DNA of 64,000 bases from Poecilobothrus nobilitatus (GCA_947095535.1 OX352774.1:237175825-237239824); one strand, 5' to 3'. Positions 48,600 to 61,016 are shown, counted from the stretch's first letter. The notes: generated from the letters alone by a model not told the origin. Made by a program: numbers and translations.

Positions 48600-49170
48600 T
48601 ACCATAAACATTTTTAAAAATGCTCTTACTAGTTCAACTCAATCCCCGTCTATCCGTCTGTTAACAAAACATCTACAAGGTTAAAGATTAAAATTATAAA
48701 TTTTTAAATGTAGTCCAATAACAGAGAAATCAAAATTAATAATAAAGTTCACCAATAATATCCCCTTAAAGTTGGAAAACACTTTATTTTCACATGTTTA
48801 CATATAGCTTAAGTTCTGCTTAATATTTTTTCAATCTAGAAATATAAAATAGCAAAATATTAATAAAGCTTCTATATTAAAATAATACAAATTTTTGCCG
48901 TTATTATTTAAATTTACCGTTATGTTGAAACAAAATTTTACTACTTTCATATTTCCACAACACTATTAGATTTAAAAAGTTATTTAAAAAAACTTGTTTG
49001 TATGCCCCCTTGTTTAAAAGCTACTCTCTTAAAAATAAAATTTTTAACTAACTCTTGTTTTAAGTTTTCGTTATCAAAAGTTTGCAATTTTTTTTATAAT
49101 CATACCATATGAAAATTTTAAATATATTCCGCAAAATTCCGTAAAATTTTTATTAACGTTTAAAGTCTTA
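48600..49170 (-). mobile_element. DINE-like family 2 element, reverse truncated copy
   Basis: ATGCTCTTACTAGTTCAAC and CCCGTCTATCCGTCTG, then AACATCTACAAGGTTAAAG, match the GTCC-tract end of the family in reverse. AATTTACCGTTATGTTGAAACAAAATTTTAC follows at about 48910. The distal terminus is not recognisable, so the right boundary is approximate. Confidence 0.65.
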
Positions 49171-49174
49171 GCGA

Positions 49175-50925
49175 TTTTAATGCTCTCGAAAAAAGAAATG
49201 AAAAACCTTTTCTTAAAGGAAAATTCCTAAAAAAAAAAATTAATGAAATTAAAAAAAGGTCCGCACTTTTTGTATTATTTCGAGATTTGTTGGGCACTTT
49301 TTATATTTTTTTCATAAGATTCTGAATATTCTTTTTTTGATAAGAAGGTATTATAAAGCTTGTCTCTCTGAGTATCATACTTAGTATACTGTATAAGGCA
49401 AAATATAATATTTAAAACGAAAGGCAAACTTAAGAGTAATCAGTATTTTAAAAGAACTACTACATAGTCATTGAAAAGTCAATGATCAAATAAGCTTTGT
49501 TCCATTAACAAATAATTATCATCAGAAAATATATGTATTAACAAAATCAAGGACAATGGACATTAAAATGATTAACCGAAAATCAAAAAAAAAAAAAAAA
49601 AAAAACAACTTAAGTAAATTCCTAATAAAAACAAAAAAAAAAAGAAAATTTCTTTAATTTATTTGACATTTAAAAAAAAAAATTTTTTTTATGATTCCCC
49701 AATGAATATTCAAAAATTTATTTATTGTTCTGAATAATGGACATTCAAGATCATTCGAAAATTACAAATTTCTTTTAAAAGACAGATTATAATTCAGTTT
49801 TATGTATTAATCAAAATTTAATACCGGAATAAATATTCTGATCTTAATCTATATTAATATTTTTTAGGCCCATATAACCCGAATTTCTTTAGTATTACGA
49901 AAAAAAAAATCTGATTAAAAATTATTTTAAAATCCCTATGAGACCTTGTTCACAAAAAAAAAATCAAGAGAGTATAAATTTTTCTTTCTTTTTTTCGATT
50001 TTTTATTAACTTTTAACGTTTTTTTTTTTTTTTTTTTTGAAAGAACTTATATTATGTTAATTAGGAAACAGATTATATTGTTAAAAAATATATTTACTGA
50101 GCCTAAAAAAATAATTGATTTTTTTTTTTTTTTTTAAATCATTCATTAAATAAAGTGTTTTATTTTATGTAACAGTTTTCTGTTCTACATCCATTAAAAG
50201 TATCTGTAATATTGTTGCTCTTCAATAAAAAAAAAAAAAAAGAAGAAAATATCTGGGGAATGTTGTAAATCTATAAAATCGAGGACAATATCTTAAATCA
50301 TTAAAAAAAAATAAACGCATTTTGCAATGTCAAAAAAAAAAAAAAAAAAAGAATATATTTCATAAATTTTCGATTTTAAATGGAAATTATTCGAAACACT
50401 ATAAGAAACCAAAAAATATTACATGAATATTTTTATTATACCTTTGGGATTGATATACTTTTTTTTTTTTTCTTTTTCTGATATTTCTTATTTTTGAAAA
50501 ATTATCAAGAAAAATGTTAATAATTACTCTGTAAGCAAGTAATTTTAGGTCAAATTATTTAATTTATTAGTGATGAATGAAATTAAGATGCGATTAACAA
50601 AAAGAAAAGCATAAAAGAAAAAGAAAAGTTTTCTTTTTTAACAAGTAATTAGTTCATTTACTTAAATTTATTGTTTTATATGGCTTTTAACATTTTTTTT
50701 TTATTTTTTTTGGAAAATTTATTGAAAAAAATTTTTTTTTAAATAAATTATTTATTATTTTAATGCATTGTAATAATATATATATATATATAGAATTGTT
50801 ATACAATAAATAATAAATGACTTGAGTGTTAAAAAGGTTATTATTCATCACTACAAGAAAAAATAATTTTAAAACGTTCACTTAATAAAAATCCTCTTTT
50901 TTATTTTTTTGTGTAAGTTTTTTGG
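49175..50925. other. AT-rich, gene-free stretch
   Basis: Dense homopolymers. The frames at 49946 and 50687 are Phe/Lys/Ile-rich products of T and A runs. Confidence 0.55.
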
Positions 50926-50931
50926 AGTCAA

Positions 50932-52641
50932 ATGAATTTTAAAGTTTATAATTCTTATAGAGACAAAGTTAAAATCTTAATTCAAAAAGCTAAAGCTAAA
51001 TATTGTAACGAAGAAATAGCAAAAAATCCAAATGACAGCAAAAAACTGTGGGAGCTATACAAAAAGATTATGTTTAATAATAAACCTAATAATCCAGAAA
51101 ACCAAATCAAAATCCTGGAGCATAATAATGAAATTATTTCTGATCAGCAGACCATTTGTGAATATATGAACGATTTCTTTATTAATATAACAAACAATTT
51201 GGAAATTCCGGATGAAACCGTTGATCAAAATTTTTTCAACAACTTCATGTACACTATCTATTCTCCATTTGAACTTAGTCCAACTACAGCTGAAGAGGTG
51301 GAAGCCGCGATATCGTCGTTAAAACCTAATTCAGCAACCGGGTATGATAAAGTCTAAATTTGTCAAAAAATTTTCTGATAAACTTATACCTACTCTAACT
51401 AAATTCATTAATATTTCATTTGAGACATTTATCTTTCGGGAATCTTTAAAAATAGCTGTAGTAATACCGATATATAAAAAGGATAACGCATGTAATCCAA
51501 CCAATTATAGACCTATATCAGTCCTGAGTACCTTCTCTAAAATATTTGAAAAAATTATTACAAATAGGTTAAACCATTTTATTACGCAAAATGGTCTGCT
51601 ATATTCAGAACAATTCGGCTTCGAAAAAAACTCGAACACCACTGCGGCATGCCTTGCACTTACAGATTTTATATCTAGGAGCATGGATGAGGGAAAATAT
51701 ACCGCATGTACATTTATCGACTTGCAGAAAGCTTTTGATTGCGTGGATTACGATATTCTACTTCTTAAGCTAAAAAAGATGGGGTTTACTTGGCAGTTAA
51801 TTAATTTTTTCAAAACGTACTTAATTGGTCGGTCTCAAAGGGTAAAAATAGGGAATACCTGTAGTAGTACTAGAGTAACTGCGATTATAGATGATCTAAA
51901 AATAATAGATAATTAGTTAATGAAAAACAGGCTAGCAATAAACTTAAAAAAAACTAAAATACTCGTGTTTGAAAACAAACTTCAAGATACTACATTCCTA
52001 TATAATAACCATAAAATTGAAATTGTAAAAAATTTTAATTATCTAGGTTTAGTAATTGATAGTACGCTTAAATGGAATGGTCATCTTGATTTTCTCTGTA
52101 AGAAAATTACTCCATACATATTCATTCTAAACAGATTAAAAAGATTTTTAGACAATAAAACACTACATATCATTTTTTTCTTCATATATCTATTCCAATA
52201 TTATATACCTTAATCCTATTTGGTGTAGAACCACTAAATGCCACTTAATAAGGCTTAATATACGTCATAAGAAAGCCATAAAGATAATTCACAATTATCC
52301 TATTCTGCATCCTACCAATGAACTATATTCAGCACAATATCCAAGCTTAGACTTCATTTGTAAAAGGGAAACATATTTATTAGCCTTCAAGATTATAAAT
52401 AATTTGATTAAACATAATTTTGTACTGAATAGGAATATTGATATACATATGTACAATACTAGAAATAAATTAAACTTTTATCTTGCTTTATTTAGGACGG
52501 GAAAACAAAAGTTAAATTGTGCTTGCTTGTTTAAAGTCTTTTAATGAATTGCCAACGAAGTTAAAATCCGAAATAAGCCTTAGTCTCTTTAAGAAAAATA
52601 TCGTGGTATTTTTAGAATCTTCCGGTTTACAATACATATAA
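50932..52641 (+). pseudogene. Broken LINE pol (reverse transcriptase), CR1/L2-type
   Basis: Remnant of a non-LTR retrotransposon ORF2, 5'-truncated before the endonuclease. From 50932 to about 51350 comes the linker upstream of RT (KLWELYKKI; EVEAAISSLKPNSATGYDK). The frame then shifts and RT continues from 51344: NYRPISVL (residues 54-61 of that frame), SEQFGF, and motif A FIDLQKAFD (124-132) with its catalytic Asp. After NTCSSTRVT the sequence jumps to a thumb-side segment, so the PQGS and YxDD blocks are deleted. An in-frame TAG at 51914 sits where the family has Trp. The thumb follows (KTKILVF; YLGLVIDSTLKW). After a shift near 52180 comes the C-terminal region with YNTRNKLNF, broken by TAA at 52542, then a last frame to TAA at 52639 (NELPTKLKSE). 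YNTRN near the C-terminus is usual in CR1/L2-group elements. It cannot encode an active enzyme. Confidence 0.9.
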
Positions 52642-52998
52642 GATACATAATTTAAAAAAAAAGAGGAATATATAAGAATAAATAGAATTTTATAACGAAG
52701 AAATTAACCTAATTTAATACAAACTAATTTAAATTAAATGAAACTTAAAGTTGAAATGGAATTGTAGAAATTAAATAGTAAAAAAAAAAAAGGAAAAAAA
52801 AAAAAAAAAAAAGAAATTTAATAAAATTATAAGACCAGACAGCTTATGCTACGGTCGTAACAAAATAAATATGCACAATGTAAATATATAAGAATTATAA
52901 TTAATGTAAATATACAATGAAAATATATAAGTATTATAGCTTATATCTGAATTAAATGTTAGATTATTAAAAATAAAGAAAAAAAAAAAAAAAAAAGT
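52642..52998 (+). mobile_element. 3' UTR and poly-A tail of the LINE
   Basis: Non-coding sequence follows the last stop, with an internal A-rich tract at 52781-52812, a short conserved-looking GACCAGACAGCTTATGCTAC block, repeated TGTAAATATA words, an AATAAAG signal and a terminal A run ending at 52998. I could not find a target duplication, so the 5' boundary is uncertain. Confidence 0.7.
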
Positions 52999-53238
52999 GA
53001 CCTACCAGCATAAATACAAAATGAAAATTTAATATTTTAATATTAAAATTTTTTTAGTTTTTTTTTTTTTTTTTTTTAAACCCATCTCCAACTAAATGTC
53101 TTAACATTTCTTTAACAAATTCAACTTCAACTCTAATGAAACTTTCAAAAAAGATACGAGTTAATAAACTTAAAAGAACGTGTTGGACTTGGGATAAAAA
53201 GAAGAAGAAATTAGAAATTGAAGCAAAAAGAACTTATA

Positions 53239-53569
53239 CAGGGTGTTTCCGTTCCGATAGTCTTCCTTGAAATGGGTGATCGGACATGTCGAGATGAAAA
53301 AAAACAATTTTAATATGGGAATCATTAGTACATAAAAATTAAAGCTGACAACTTACTCTACAAAACGCATTTTTTTTATCTCTCTATAACAAGCCATTCA
53401 AAATTTATAAATTGTTTTATGAAAAGTCTCTAAAACATCTTAATCTCGAAACACCATATCTCGAAAAGGATTCAGAATGGACCCCTCTCCCCTCCAATAC
53501 AATGTTTTGTTCGTCTCGGCATGCTCGATCACCCATTTCAAGGAAGACCATCGAATGGGAAACATCCTG
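53239..53569. mobile_element. MITE with long TIRs (CAGGGTGTTTCC)
   Basis: The left end CAGGGTGTTTCCGTTCCGAT and the right end, reverse-complemented CAGGATGTTTCCCATTCGAT, continue as inverted repeats for about 60 bp, including a shared TCTTCCTTGAAATGGGTGAT block. TATA flanks each side (53235-53238 and 53570-53573). The 63-codon frame at 53412 lies within it and reads through the right TIR, so it is not a gene. A CAGGGTGTTC-type end also occurs at 56991, without an obvious partner. Confidence 0.85.
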
Positions 53570-53574
53570 TATAG

Positions 53575-54580
53575 AAATTAGAGCAAATAGGCACAAAAAT
53601 TGAGATTTTAAACTGTTTTATGCTTTAAAAAAGAAAGAGAAGTATAAAAAATTGTTTGTAAAGTTTATTCAGGAAATAAAAAATTAATTGGTACTTATGT
53701 TATAATCTAAATAGAAATTATGATATTAAACTAATCTTTAACTGTTTGGCATTCTATTCAACAAAAAAAACAATTCAAATATTTGTAGATTTTTAGGCAT
53801 TTATTGAATAACAATTAAAAAGCATTACTTAAATTTCATTTTACTATTTACGGCTGCTATAAAATAATAAACTGAATAGTACAATATTTGAAGTGGAAAA
53901 CTCTTATCTACTACGAATGTTTGAATTACTACAGTCAAATTTGTTGCTACAATGTAATTAAAAGCATGGTTTATTTTCTTTACAACCTGAGATTCAGCTG
54001 CCATTGCATTTGAATTAATTGCAATGCAAGCAATAAATTAAAACTTTTTATCAATATAATAGAAAAATATTAAGAACATATTATGTATAATTATATATTT
54101 CAAATAAATATCAAAATGCATATTAAGCAATTTTACATAATACAATACACAAAAGTACTATCTAATATGATGGACAACCCAAAACTGGTCTTTTTTTAAA
54201 CTTCACTTTATTTAAGTTATAGCAACTTACTTTAAAATAAAACAAGAAACTTTTATGATTTTTAATATCTTTTTACCGAAAAATTAATCATTTTTTAAGT
54301 AATTAAATTCAAAAATTGCATTGGAATTGATCACCGAAGAAAGTACTTGTGAAAGCACTATGATCCCTAAAGAAATAAAAAAAATTGATTTTTTCGACTG
54401 TAGCAATACATCTAACAGCAAAATAATAATCATACAAGCACAACAGTAATTTCAAAAGATACGAACAATACAACTTCGACAGAAGATATAGAAGTAGAAA
54501 AATATTCACTTCACTTTCTATTAGAGGGTGAAGCAGCCATAAGACACAAAATTTGTAAGCAATTAAATCTAGTTGAGATG
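53575..54580. other. Stretch without recognised genes
   Basis: AT-rich. A 66-codon minus-strand frame at 54309 has no domain. Nothing is supported. Confidence 0.5.
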
Positions 54581-54584
54581 TGCA

Positions 54585-55302
54585 ATTAAAGCAAATCTGG
54601 TTTGGGTGTACTTACTGAACCTAAGTCACTTACTAGCTGCTGGCTGGACACCTAAGAACAGAGATAAATGAGAAAGCGGATAGACTTGCAGAAGAAGGAG
54701 CTGTACCTTCCTTTACAGGTTCCCAAACCTCTTTGTGACATAGTTAAACACAAAATAAGTTGAGAAAAATACTAAAAATGGAAAAGAAAAACTGTAAGAG
54801 CAAACTATTAATTGAAAACTCCGGGCTGAGGAATATAAGGAGTTTCTAAGAAACTACTATCGGAAAAGATATGTAAAATAATATAGAATGCAGTCAAAAT
54901 AAACTAAAACTTTTAACGCAATAGAGTATGCAGGAGTATGCAGGAGTATACTAATTTACCGAAAATGAACTTCTAGAAATAAACGTTCTACAAGTCTTTA
55001 ATTTCTTAAAGATAGATTTCGAAAGGAAATAACGGATATGGTAAATTACAAATAGTCAAACTTGACCTCGTGCAATATCACAAGATTGATATGGCCCAAA
55101 ACCGATTTAAGACGATCCAATGATCTGCTTTCTCTCAAAAGGGCAGACATTGGAATGACAATGGGTATAATCACCGGTCACCGGTCACCGGTCAATTGGT
55201 TTTAACGAGTGGGATAGAAAAGCTTCTATGTGATATCTCAATGGACCAAATACGGTCTAAGTGTGCCTTTTTGGTAGCCACCTTAACCTAACCCTAACCT
55301 AG
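54585..55302 (+). pseudogene. Decayed LINE pol 3' fragment (RNase H region), R1/Jockey-like
   Basis: Several short frames together match the RNase H and C-terminal region of RNase H-bearing LINEs. KANLVWVYL (about 54588) corresponds to the strand before the GH motif. After a shift comes GHLRTEINEKADRLAEEGA (from 54646), the conserved GH...NEKAD.LA..G block, ending at TGA 54736. Further on, WPKTDLRRSNDLL and MGIITGH (55092-55180) match the post-RNase H segment usually containing LLTGHC. The reading is interrupted there by a triple 7-bp repeat CACCGGT (55172-55192), and a CCTAA-like run ends the fragment (55281-55302). This is a different lineage from the LINE at 50.9-53 kb, which shows no RNase H. 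It is dead. Confidence 0.75.
55172..55192. repeat. Three tandem CACCGGT 7-mers
   Basis: A perfect 3 x 7 bp array inside the LINE fragment, at the codons for the conserved TGH motif. Each added 7-mer shifts the frame by one, so it contributes to inactivation. Confidence 0.9.
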
Positions 55303-55304
55303 AG

Positions 55305-57460
55305 ATAGTAGGGCTAACAGAAATATTATAAGTGGAGGCAAAATACACTACACGTAATAAATAGGTCGATCACAATATATCTACATCAAAAGAACACAGA
55401 GTTACTTATACTCTTTTAAAATAATCTAATAAAATCTAATCCTATAATCCGTTACAATACATTTTGTTTTTTATCAATTGCGATAATTATATTAGATTTA
55501 AATTTACTTTTAAAAATTTTATATAGAAAATTTTTTATATATTTTTATTATTTTAATTTTTCCTTTCCCCCCCCCTTTCCACTTCTATAAACACTATTCA
55601 ATTCTTCTATAAGGCATCAACTAAGTCACTTATTATTCATAATTTAATAAACTTCAATTTGTGGTATCATTCAGTTTGTACTAAACCGTTTAATTACTCG
55701 ACAATAATTATAGCTATTGTATTCAAGACTATGAAACATAAATATTTTATTTTTATTTTATTTGTGCGCCATCTATTATCTTATACACAAGAATTTTTTT
55801 TTATTATTTTATTATAAAGAAATAATTATTAATTAACAAGTTTCAAATATTAATACTTTGTCATGTTTAAAAAAAAAAAGAAATCTGTTTACCCTTTGAA
55901 CTAAACAACCATTTTTTTTTTTTTTTTTGTCTTTTTTTGTTTAATTTTATAGTATTTTAATAGTTTTAACATTAATTTTAAAATTGACTATAAACTAATT
56001 TTTAATAAAAAAAAAAAAAAAAAATCACTCAAGTATCAAATTTTTTTTTCGTTCGAATTTTTTCGAAATTGATATCAATATTACCAGGCTAATAAAAAAC
56101 TGAAACATGAACAAGCGTTAATCTATAATAGTTAGAGTACGGTCATAAAATTTTATTATTATAATTTTTTTTTTTTTTAATAAATTAATATTAATAATAA
56201 TAAAAAAACAAAAAAAATAAAAAAAACAAGAACTTGAAAAATTTATTCCGCATATCCGTTAGGGTTTTGTTTAACATTACAACAACAAAATGCTTTTTAA
56301 TCTATATTAAAAGTTATATATATATACAATAAAATATGATTTTGTTTTTTTTTTGTTTTTTTTTTAATTTATGCATTAACAAATTAAATAAAAAAAAAAA
56401 AGAAATAGTTTATATATGTAGAGCTTAAAAAGTAATAAAAATTTTTTTTATTTCAAAATTTTTCGTGTTTATGAATATTTATTTCAATTTTTAAAGTTTT
56501 TTTTTTTGTTTTTGTTTTATTTAATTTTTAATAAATAAAAAATTTATTTTAAAAAACTTAAGATTTGTATATCATTTTTTTTTTTTGTTTTTTTAATAAA
56601 TTCTTTTTTATTCTGTTTTTGTTTTTTTGTTTTTTTTTTTTAATATTATTTATAATGGTGAATTTTAATTTATCACCTTTTGATTAGTGAAATATAATAG
56701 TAATATAATGATGATCATGCCATCATCAAGAAGCTAATTTTTTTTGTTGTCTAGATATGTTTTTTTCATCACAATATTAAATTTAAAATAGATTTCATTA
56801 ATCTTCTTTTCTCTTTGATATTTTATTTTAATTTTCTTTTTTTTTTTTTTTTTTTTTTGTTTTAATACTATATTATTGTTTTATCTAATAATCTTTAATA
56901 TAAATACATATATTTTATTTTATCATAGATTTTTAATTTAATATTTAATATAATATTATGAAATTTTTAATACAGATATATACAGGGTGTTCAACACTTA
57001 TTGGTTTTTCTTCAAATGGATAATCAATGGAATAGAGGATAATAAACGAAATATTATACGGAAAGAGGCGGAGGCCGATTCTATTTTCACTCCTTGAGAG
57101 GTTATGGGGGTTTTAATTGATTGTAAAATACAGTTTAGTTGTAATTATATAAAATTAGAACCAAATAAGATCAATATAAAAATTTTTAAAGAATATTGAA
57201 GATTATTAAGGCAACTTTCTACAATATTAACCGAAATTACCCCAGAGCTCTTTAGGCCAAAGTTATAGGAATTTAAGGACAGTAGTTATTAAGAAAATAT
57301 CATTTACGGTATTAAAATAACTGTTTTTTTTTTAGCAAAATTTATTTCACTTTTCTTTCTCTACATTATTTTATTATTATTTTATTTTTATTTTCTAGCG
57401 TGTGTACTCGTGCACATTGAACGAAATATACTTTGAATTTGCAATTCTAACAAATTTTCT
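55305..57460. other. AT-rich, gene-free stretch
   Basis: Long homopolymers and AT repeats. At 56988-57130 a more balanced segment begins TATACAGGGTGTTC and may be one end of an unrecognised element. No gene is supported. Confidence 0.5.
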
Positions 57461-57469
57461 TTTTGTGAG

Positions 57470-57560
57470 GATAGGTAAGAATCTCGGAAAACACCAATTT
57501 TCTTTTGTATAGTGTTGGACTTTAACCAACCAAATGCCACCTCCCTTTTAAACAAAACAT
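57470..57560 (-). repeat. Dispersed repeat copy 2 (partner near 3.0 kb)
   Basis: Positions 57510-57534 are identical to 2980-3004 and are followed by a similar C-rich/T-run block. The minus-strand frame across it (57388-57582) shares the FGWLKSNTI peptide with the first copy. Function unknown. Confidence 0.6.
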
Positions 57561-57599
57561 TAGGTTTTAACCTATGAAACAATGTATCTATGTTAGGTT

Positions 57600-60500
57600 C
57601 ATGGATTGGGAATTTGGAAATATAGGAATAAATGAAATTGGAAAATGTGGGAAGTTACTTGATGTTGGGAGGATACAATAATATTTATAATAAAAACTAT
57701 TTAACAAAATTTTTTTTTAGATTTCTACTATATATTAAAAAAAAGTTTTCGTAAAATGAAATACAGTAGAATCGATATATGTACTTATTTCCAAAAATAT
57801 GAAAATAAAATCAAACAAAAATTCTATCTTATTTTAAAATGTAATTTACATATAATACATATACATATATACTTATACATAAAAGGTTAAATTTGTACAA
57901 TATAATTAATGTACAAAAGTAAAAATTCGAATCGTTTCATTTCGTAAATAATTAAAATAAAATTCCAAATAATATAACCATATCTTATCAGCTTAAAATT
58001 GTGGATTGGTCATTAAAATATACAAACCTTAAAATCTATGGAATCTTGAAATTTCGTGAAAATTTCTTTACATCTATAATACATCAGCTCTATATTTATA
58101 GTTTTAAAATTTAATTCTATGGAGCCTCAATAAATACGTTCTAAAAAACAATAATTTTCTCAAAAAAAAATTGTAAACAATCATTTAAAATTCTCAACTT
58201 TAATACGAGCTCCTTGCTCCTAGTAACGAACGAAAAATTTTTATTCAATAATTAAACAGAAACTTTAAACTGATACAGGGTTACATTTACATCCCAAAGA
58301 CCAACTGTGAACAACTAAATTTGTTTTAATATTTGAATTCAAATTTGATTATCTATACTGAATGGGGCGCTGACAAAAATTTTTTTGTTCGAACTACAAC
58401 AAAAAAAAAAAACAACAAGCGTAAAACGAAAAAAAATTAATTAATAATTTTGTTTAGTAAAAATAAAAAAAAAAACTAAAAAATTAAATCATAGTCTCAA
58501 AAAATTCCTAAAATAAAAAGTAAATGCGTTTTTTTAATACAATTTTACAATCTGGATATTAAATGTCAACTAATTGATTGAAATAATGACAAACAAAAGA
58601 TTTTATAGCTAAAAAAAAAAAAAATTATAAAACATATAAAAAATAATAACAAGAACGCCATTTTAATTTTTTGACATTAACATAATATATATAATTCAGT
58701 TTAAATTGACATTTTGTCTTTTTGTATTTCAAATTTTTGTTTTTTTTTTTTTTTTTGTTTTATGACATTTAAATATAAAAAGTAAAAAAAAAAAAGTTAC
58801 ATATCAACTTTTATTATTTTTATTATGTCTTAAATATGTTTTTACTTTTTATTTTCTTTTTTTCTTTATTAATATTTATAATCATAAAATATTCAAATAT
58901 TAAATTAAAAAAAAAAAAAAATTAATTTCTGAAAAAAACAAAATTAAAAATAAATCGATTGATTAATGACAAAACCGCTTAAATGATATTAATTAAAAAC
59001 AAAAAAAAAAAAAACACAAAATATAATACTAAGCAAAAAACCCGCCATTGATTGAATACTGATTGATAGTTAATTGTATGTATGTATGTATATGCATATT
59101 GGTGCTGCCGCTCCTGAAGAAATATTTAAAATATTTTAAAACTACTTTTTGAGGTTAATTTTATTAATTAAAGTATATTATTTATTTCTGTTTGATTATT
59201 TATTGTGTTTTTAATTTTTTTTTTTTTGTGAAACGCCTCCTCTCTGGATTTTTATTAATTAAAAAAATGTGAACGTTGTTCGTTATTTTTATTTTCAGCT
59301 AATGAAAAATGTTTATTTTGACGTTTTGTCATAACCTTCAATACAAAAACAAAAATAAACGATTGTGTTTAATCATTTCTATTTTGCTTTATGTTTTTAG
59401 TTTTTTTTTTTTTTTTTCGTGTGTGCATTAAGACAGGCTTTTATTTTAAAGTCTTATTAAAAATAGAATAATGTAAATTTTTATTACAGGCTCTTAGTAC
59501 TACTGTAAATTAAATATTAAAAATAAAGTGTTAATATTTAAAAGTAATTAAATCATATTAAAGCATTGTAAATACAAGTGTACAATTAGTGTATGGTAAA
59601 AAAAATTATGCCATGCCATACTTACTGATTGCAAAATTAATATGATAAATTATTTATTTTTCTTTTAGTGATCTTAGCTAATATTTAATAAAGCTTATAT
59701 TCAAACTAAGATGGAATACAACTCTCACATACGGGCTGCCAACCTTATTTGTCATTAGGTTACCCGGACAAAATCGCTGTCTACACTTAATTGGCAACTA
59801 TTGAAAAAGAACCTGTACAGGTTTATCTCCAAATTACTTTCCAATTTCCCTCTCTTTCCTATTTCCTTGCAATTTCTCTCCCTATTACCCAAACCTACAA
59901 TATGTTCTATAAATAAGGAATAAATAAAGGGTTTATTAATTAAAATGAGTGACTTTATTTGTGAGAGATAAAACACAAATGCACAAAGTTTGATCCCAGT
60001 AAATTTTTAACAAATATTTTTATGGTATTTAACATAATGTGAAAAATAATTATATATTCTAAAATAAACAGTGATTAAAATCAGCGTTTGCTTATGTAAA
60101 TATAGTACAGATATTAATTTCCTATCATTTATTTTCACCCGCTTTAACAAATTTTTAAATTTTATTTAAAATTATTTGTATAATTTTTTCTATATTATAT
60201 GAATAAAAATTTATCAAAAGTACTGAAAGGATTTGTATATTAGGATATTTATAATGTTACCTATAGGATATTTAATATATTTAATCTTATATTGTCACCT
60301 TTATTTTAAGACTTAAAACTAAATATTTTTTTTCTTCTCATATGATATCTTATAAATCATGAAATATAATACGTTATGACTTATGATTCTTATATTCCAA
60401 CGAATAAAATATATTCATACCTCTTTCTGTTTTTAAATCTTAATCTTAAGAAAATCTTAAGAATATCTTATAAATTCCCAAAAATTTGAAGATTATAAAT

Positions 60501-60625
60501 AAGTTTTCCAAAAAAACGCATTATTTTACGCTAATAAATCAGTAATCATATCGAAATCCAAAATAAAAAAAACTCTAAAGTAACCCCTAAATGTATGCAA
60601 TAAAATTATTTTTCATATAATTTGT
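57600..60625. other. AT-rich stretch without recognised genes
   Basis: Mostly low complexity. Two islands stand out. The first is 59050-59115, with (TGTA)n and a GGTGCTGCCGCTCCTGAAG block whose reverse strand is preceded by a TTTCTTCAG acceptor-like sequence. The second is 59715-59910, a pyrimidine-rich, balanced segment with a 73-codon minus-strand frame. Neither is strong enough to call. Confidence 0.45.
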
Positions 60626-60640
60626 AACATAATAATCTAG

Positions 60641-60927
60641 TGTCAAATATTTATTACCACAATTATGAGTATATAAGATACAGCATGAATACAGGATTCA
60701 TTGCACCGGAATTTTTTATATACCTAGATTCAAATGATTACATTCAAGATCAAAACCATGTTCCCTTATTATTTCATTATAATAGGCGGGCCACGTGCAA
60801 GATCATTGACTATATTCCGCGAAACGTAGATTATTCGATGTTGAAATTTGATAGACATATACCAGAAAAGGACAAAAACATTAGTAGAAATTATTGGTGG
60901 TTAGAAAACACCTACATAGAAGATTAA
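60641..60927 (+). CDS. Unrecognised ORF, possible terminal coding exon
   Basis: A 95-codon open frame whose codon usage looks more protein-like than its AT-rich surroundings, with Asp, Pro, His, Arg and Trp spread throughout. It is preceded by ATAATCTAG, a possible 3' splice site, which would make this the last exon of a gene lying to the left. Alternatively translation could begin at the in-frame ATG at 60685 (80 residues, MNTGFIAPEFF). The product is rich in Tyr and Asp and ends NYWWLENTYIED. I see no signal peptide, membrane segment or known motif. AATAAA at 61039 could serve as the polyadenylation signal. No upstream exon was found. It may also be a captured or decayed fragment. Confidence 0.4.
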
Positions 60928-60948
60928 AATTATTTTTAATTATTTAGG

Positions 60949-61016
60949 ATAAGTAGGTTAGCATAGGGTAAATTAGATTAGATTTATAGGTTAAGATAGG
61001 TTAAGATAAGTTAAGT
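60949..61016 (+). repeat. Degenerate TTAGGTTA/AGATAGGTTA minisatellite
   Basis: Imperfect repeats of GTTAGR/GGTTAAGAT-like words just after the ORF at 60641. It resembles TTAGG-type insect telomere words only loosely and is probably a simple repeat in a 3' region. Confidence 0.5.

Noticed and set aside
53412..53603. 63-codon open frame
   Set aside because: It runs through the right TIR of a MITE and shows no domain.
55281..55302. Telomere-like CCTAA words
   Set aside because: Only about four imperfect copies at the end of a LINE fragment; not a telomeric array.
59050..59115. Possible minus-strand exon after TTTCTTCAG
   Set aside because: The acceptor is good but the following sequence enters a TGTA microsatellite and no donor or protein similarity is evident.
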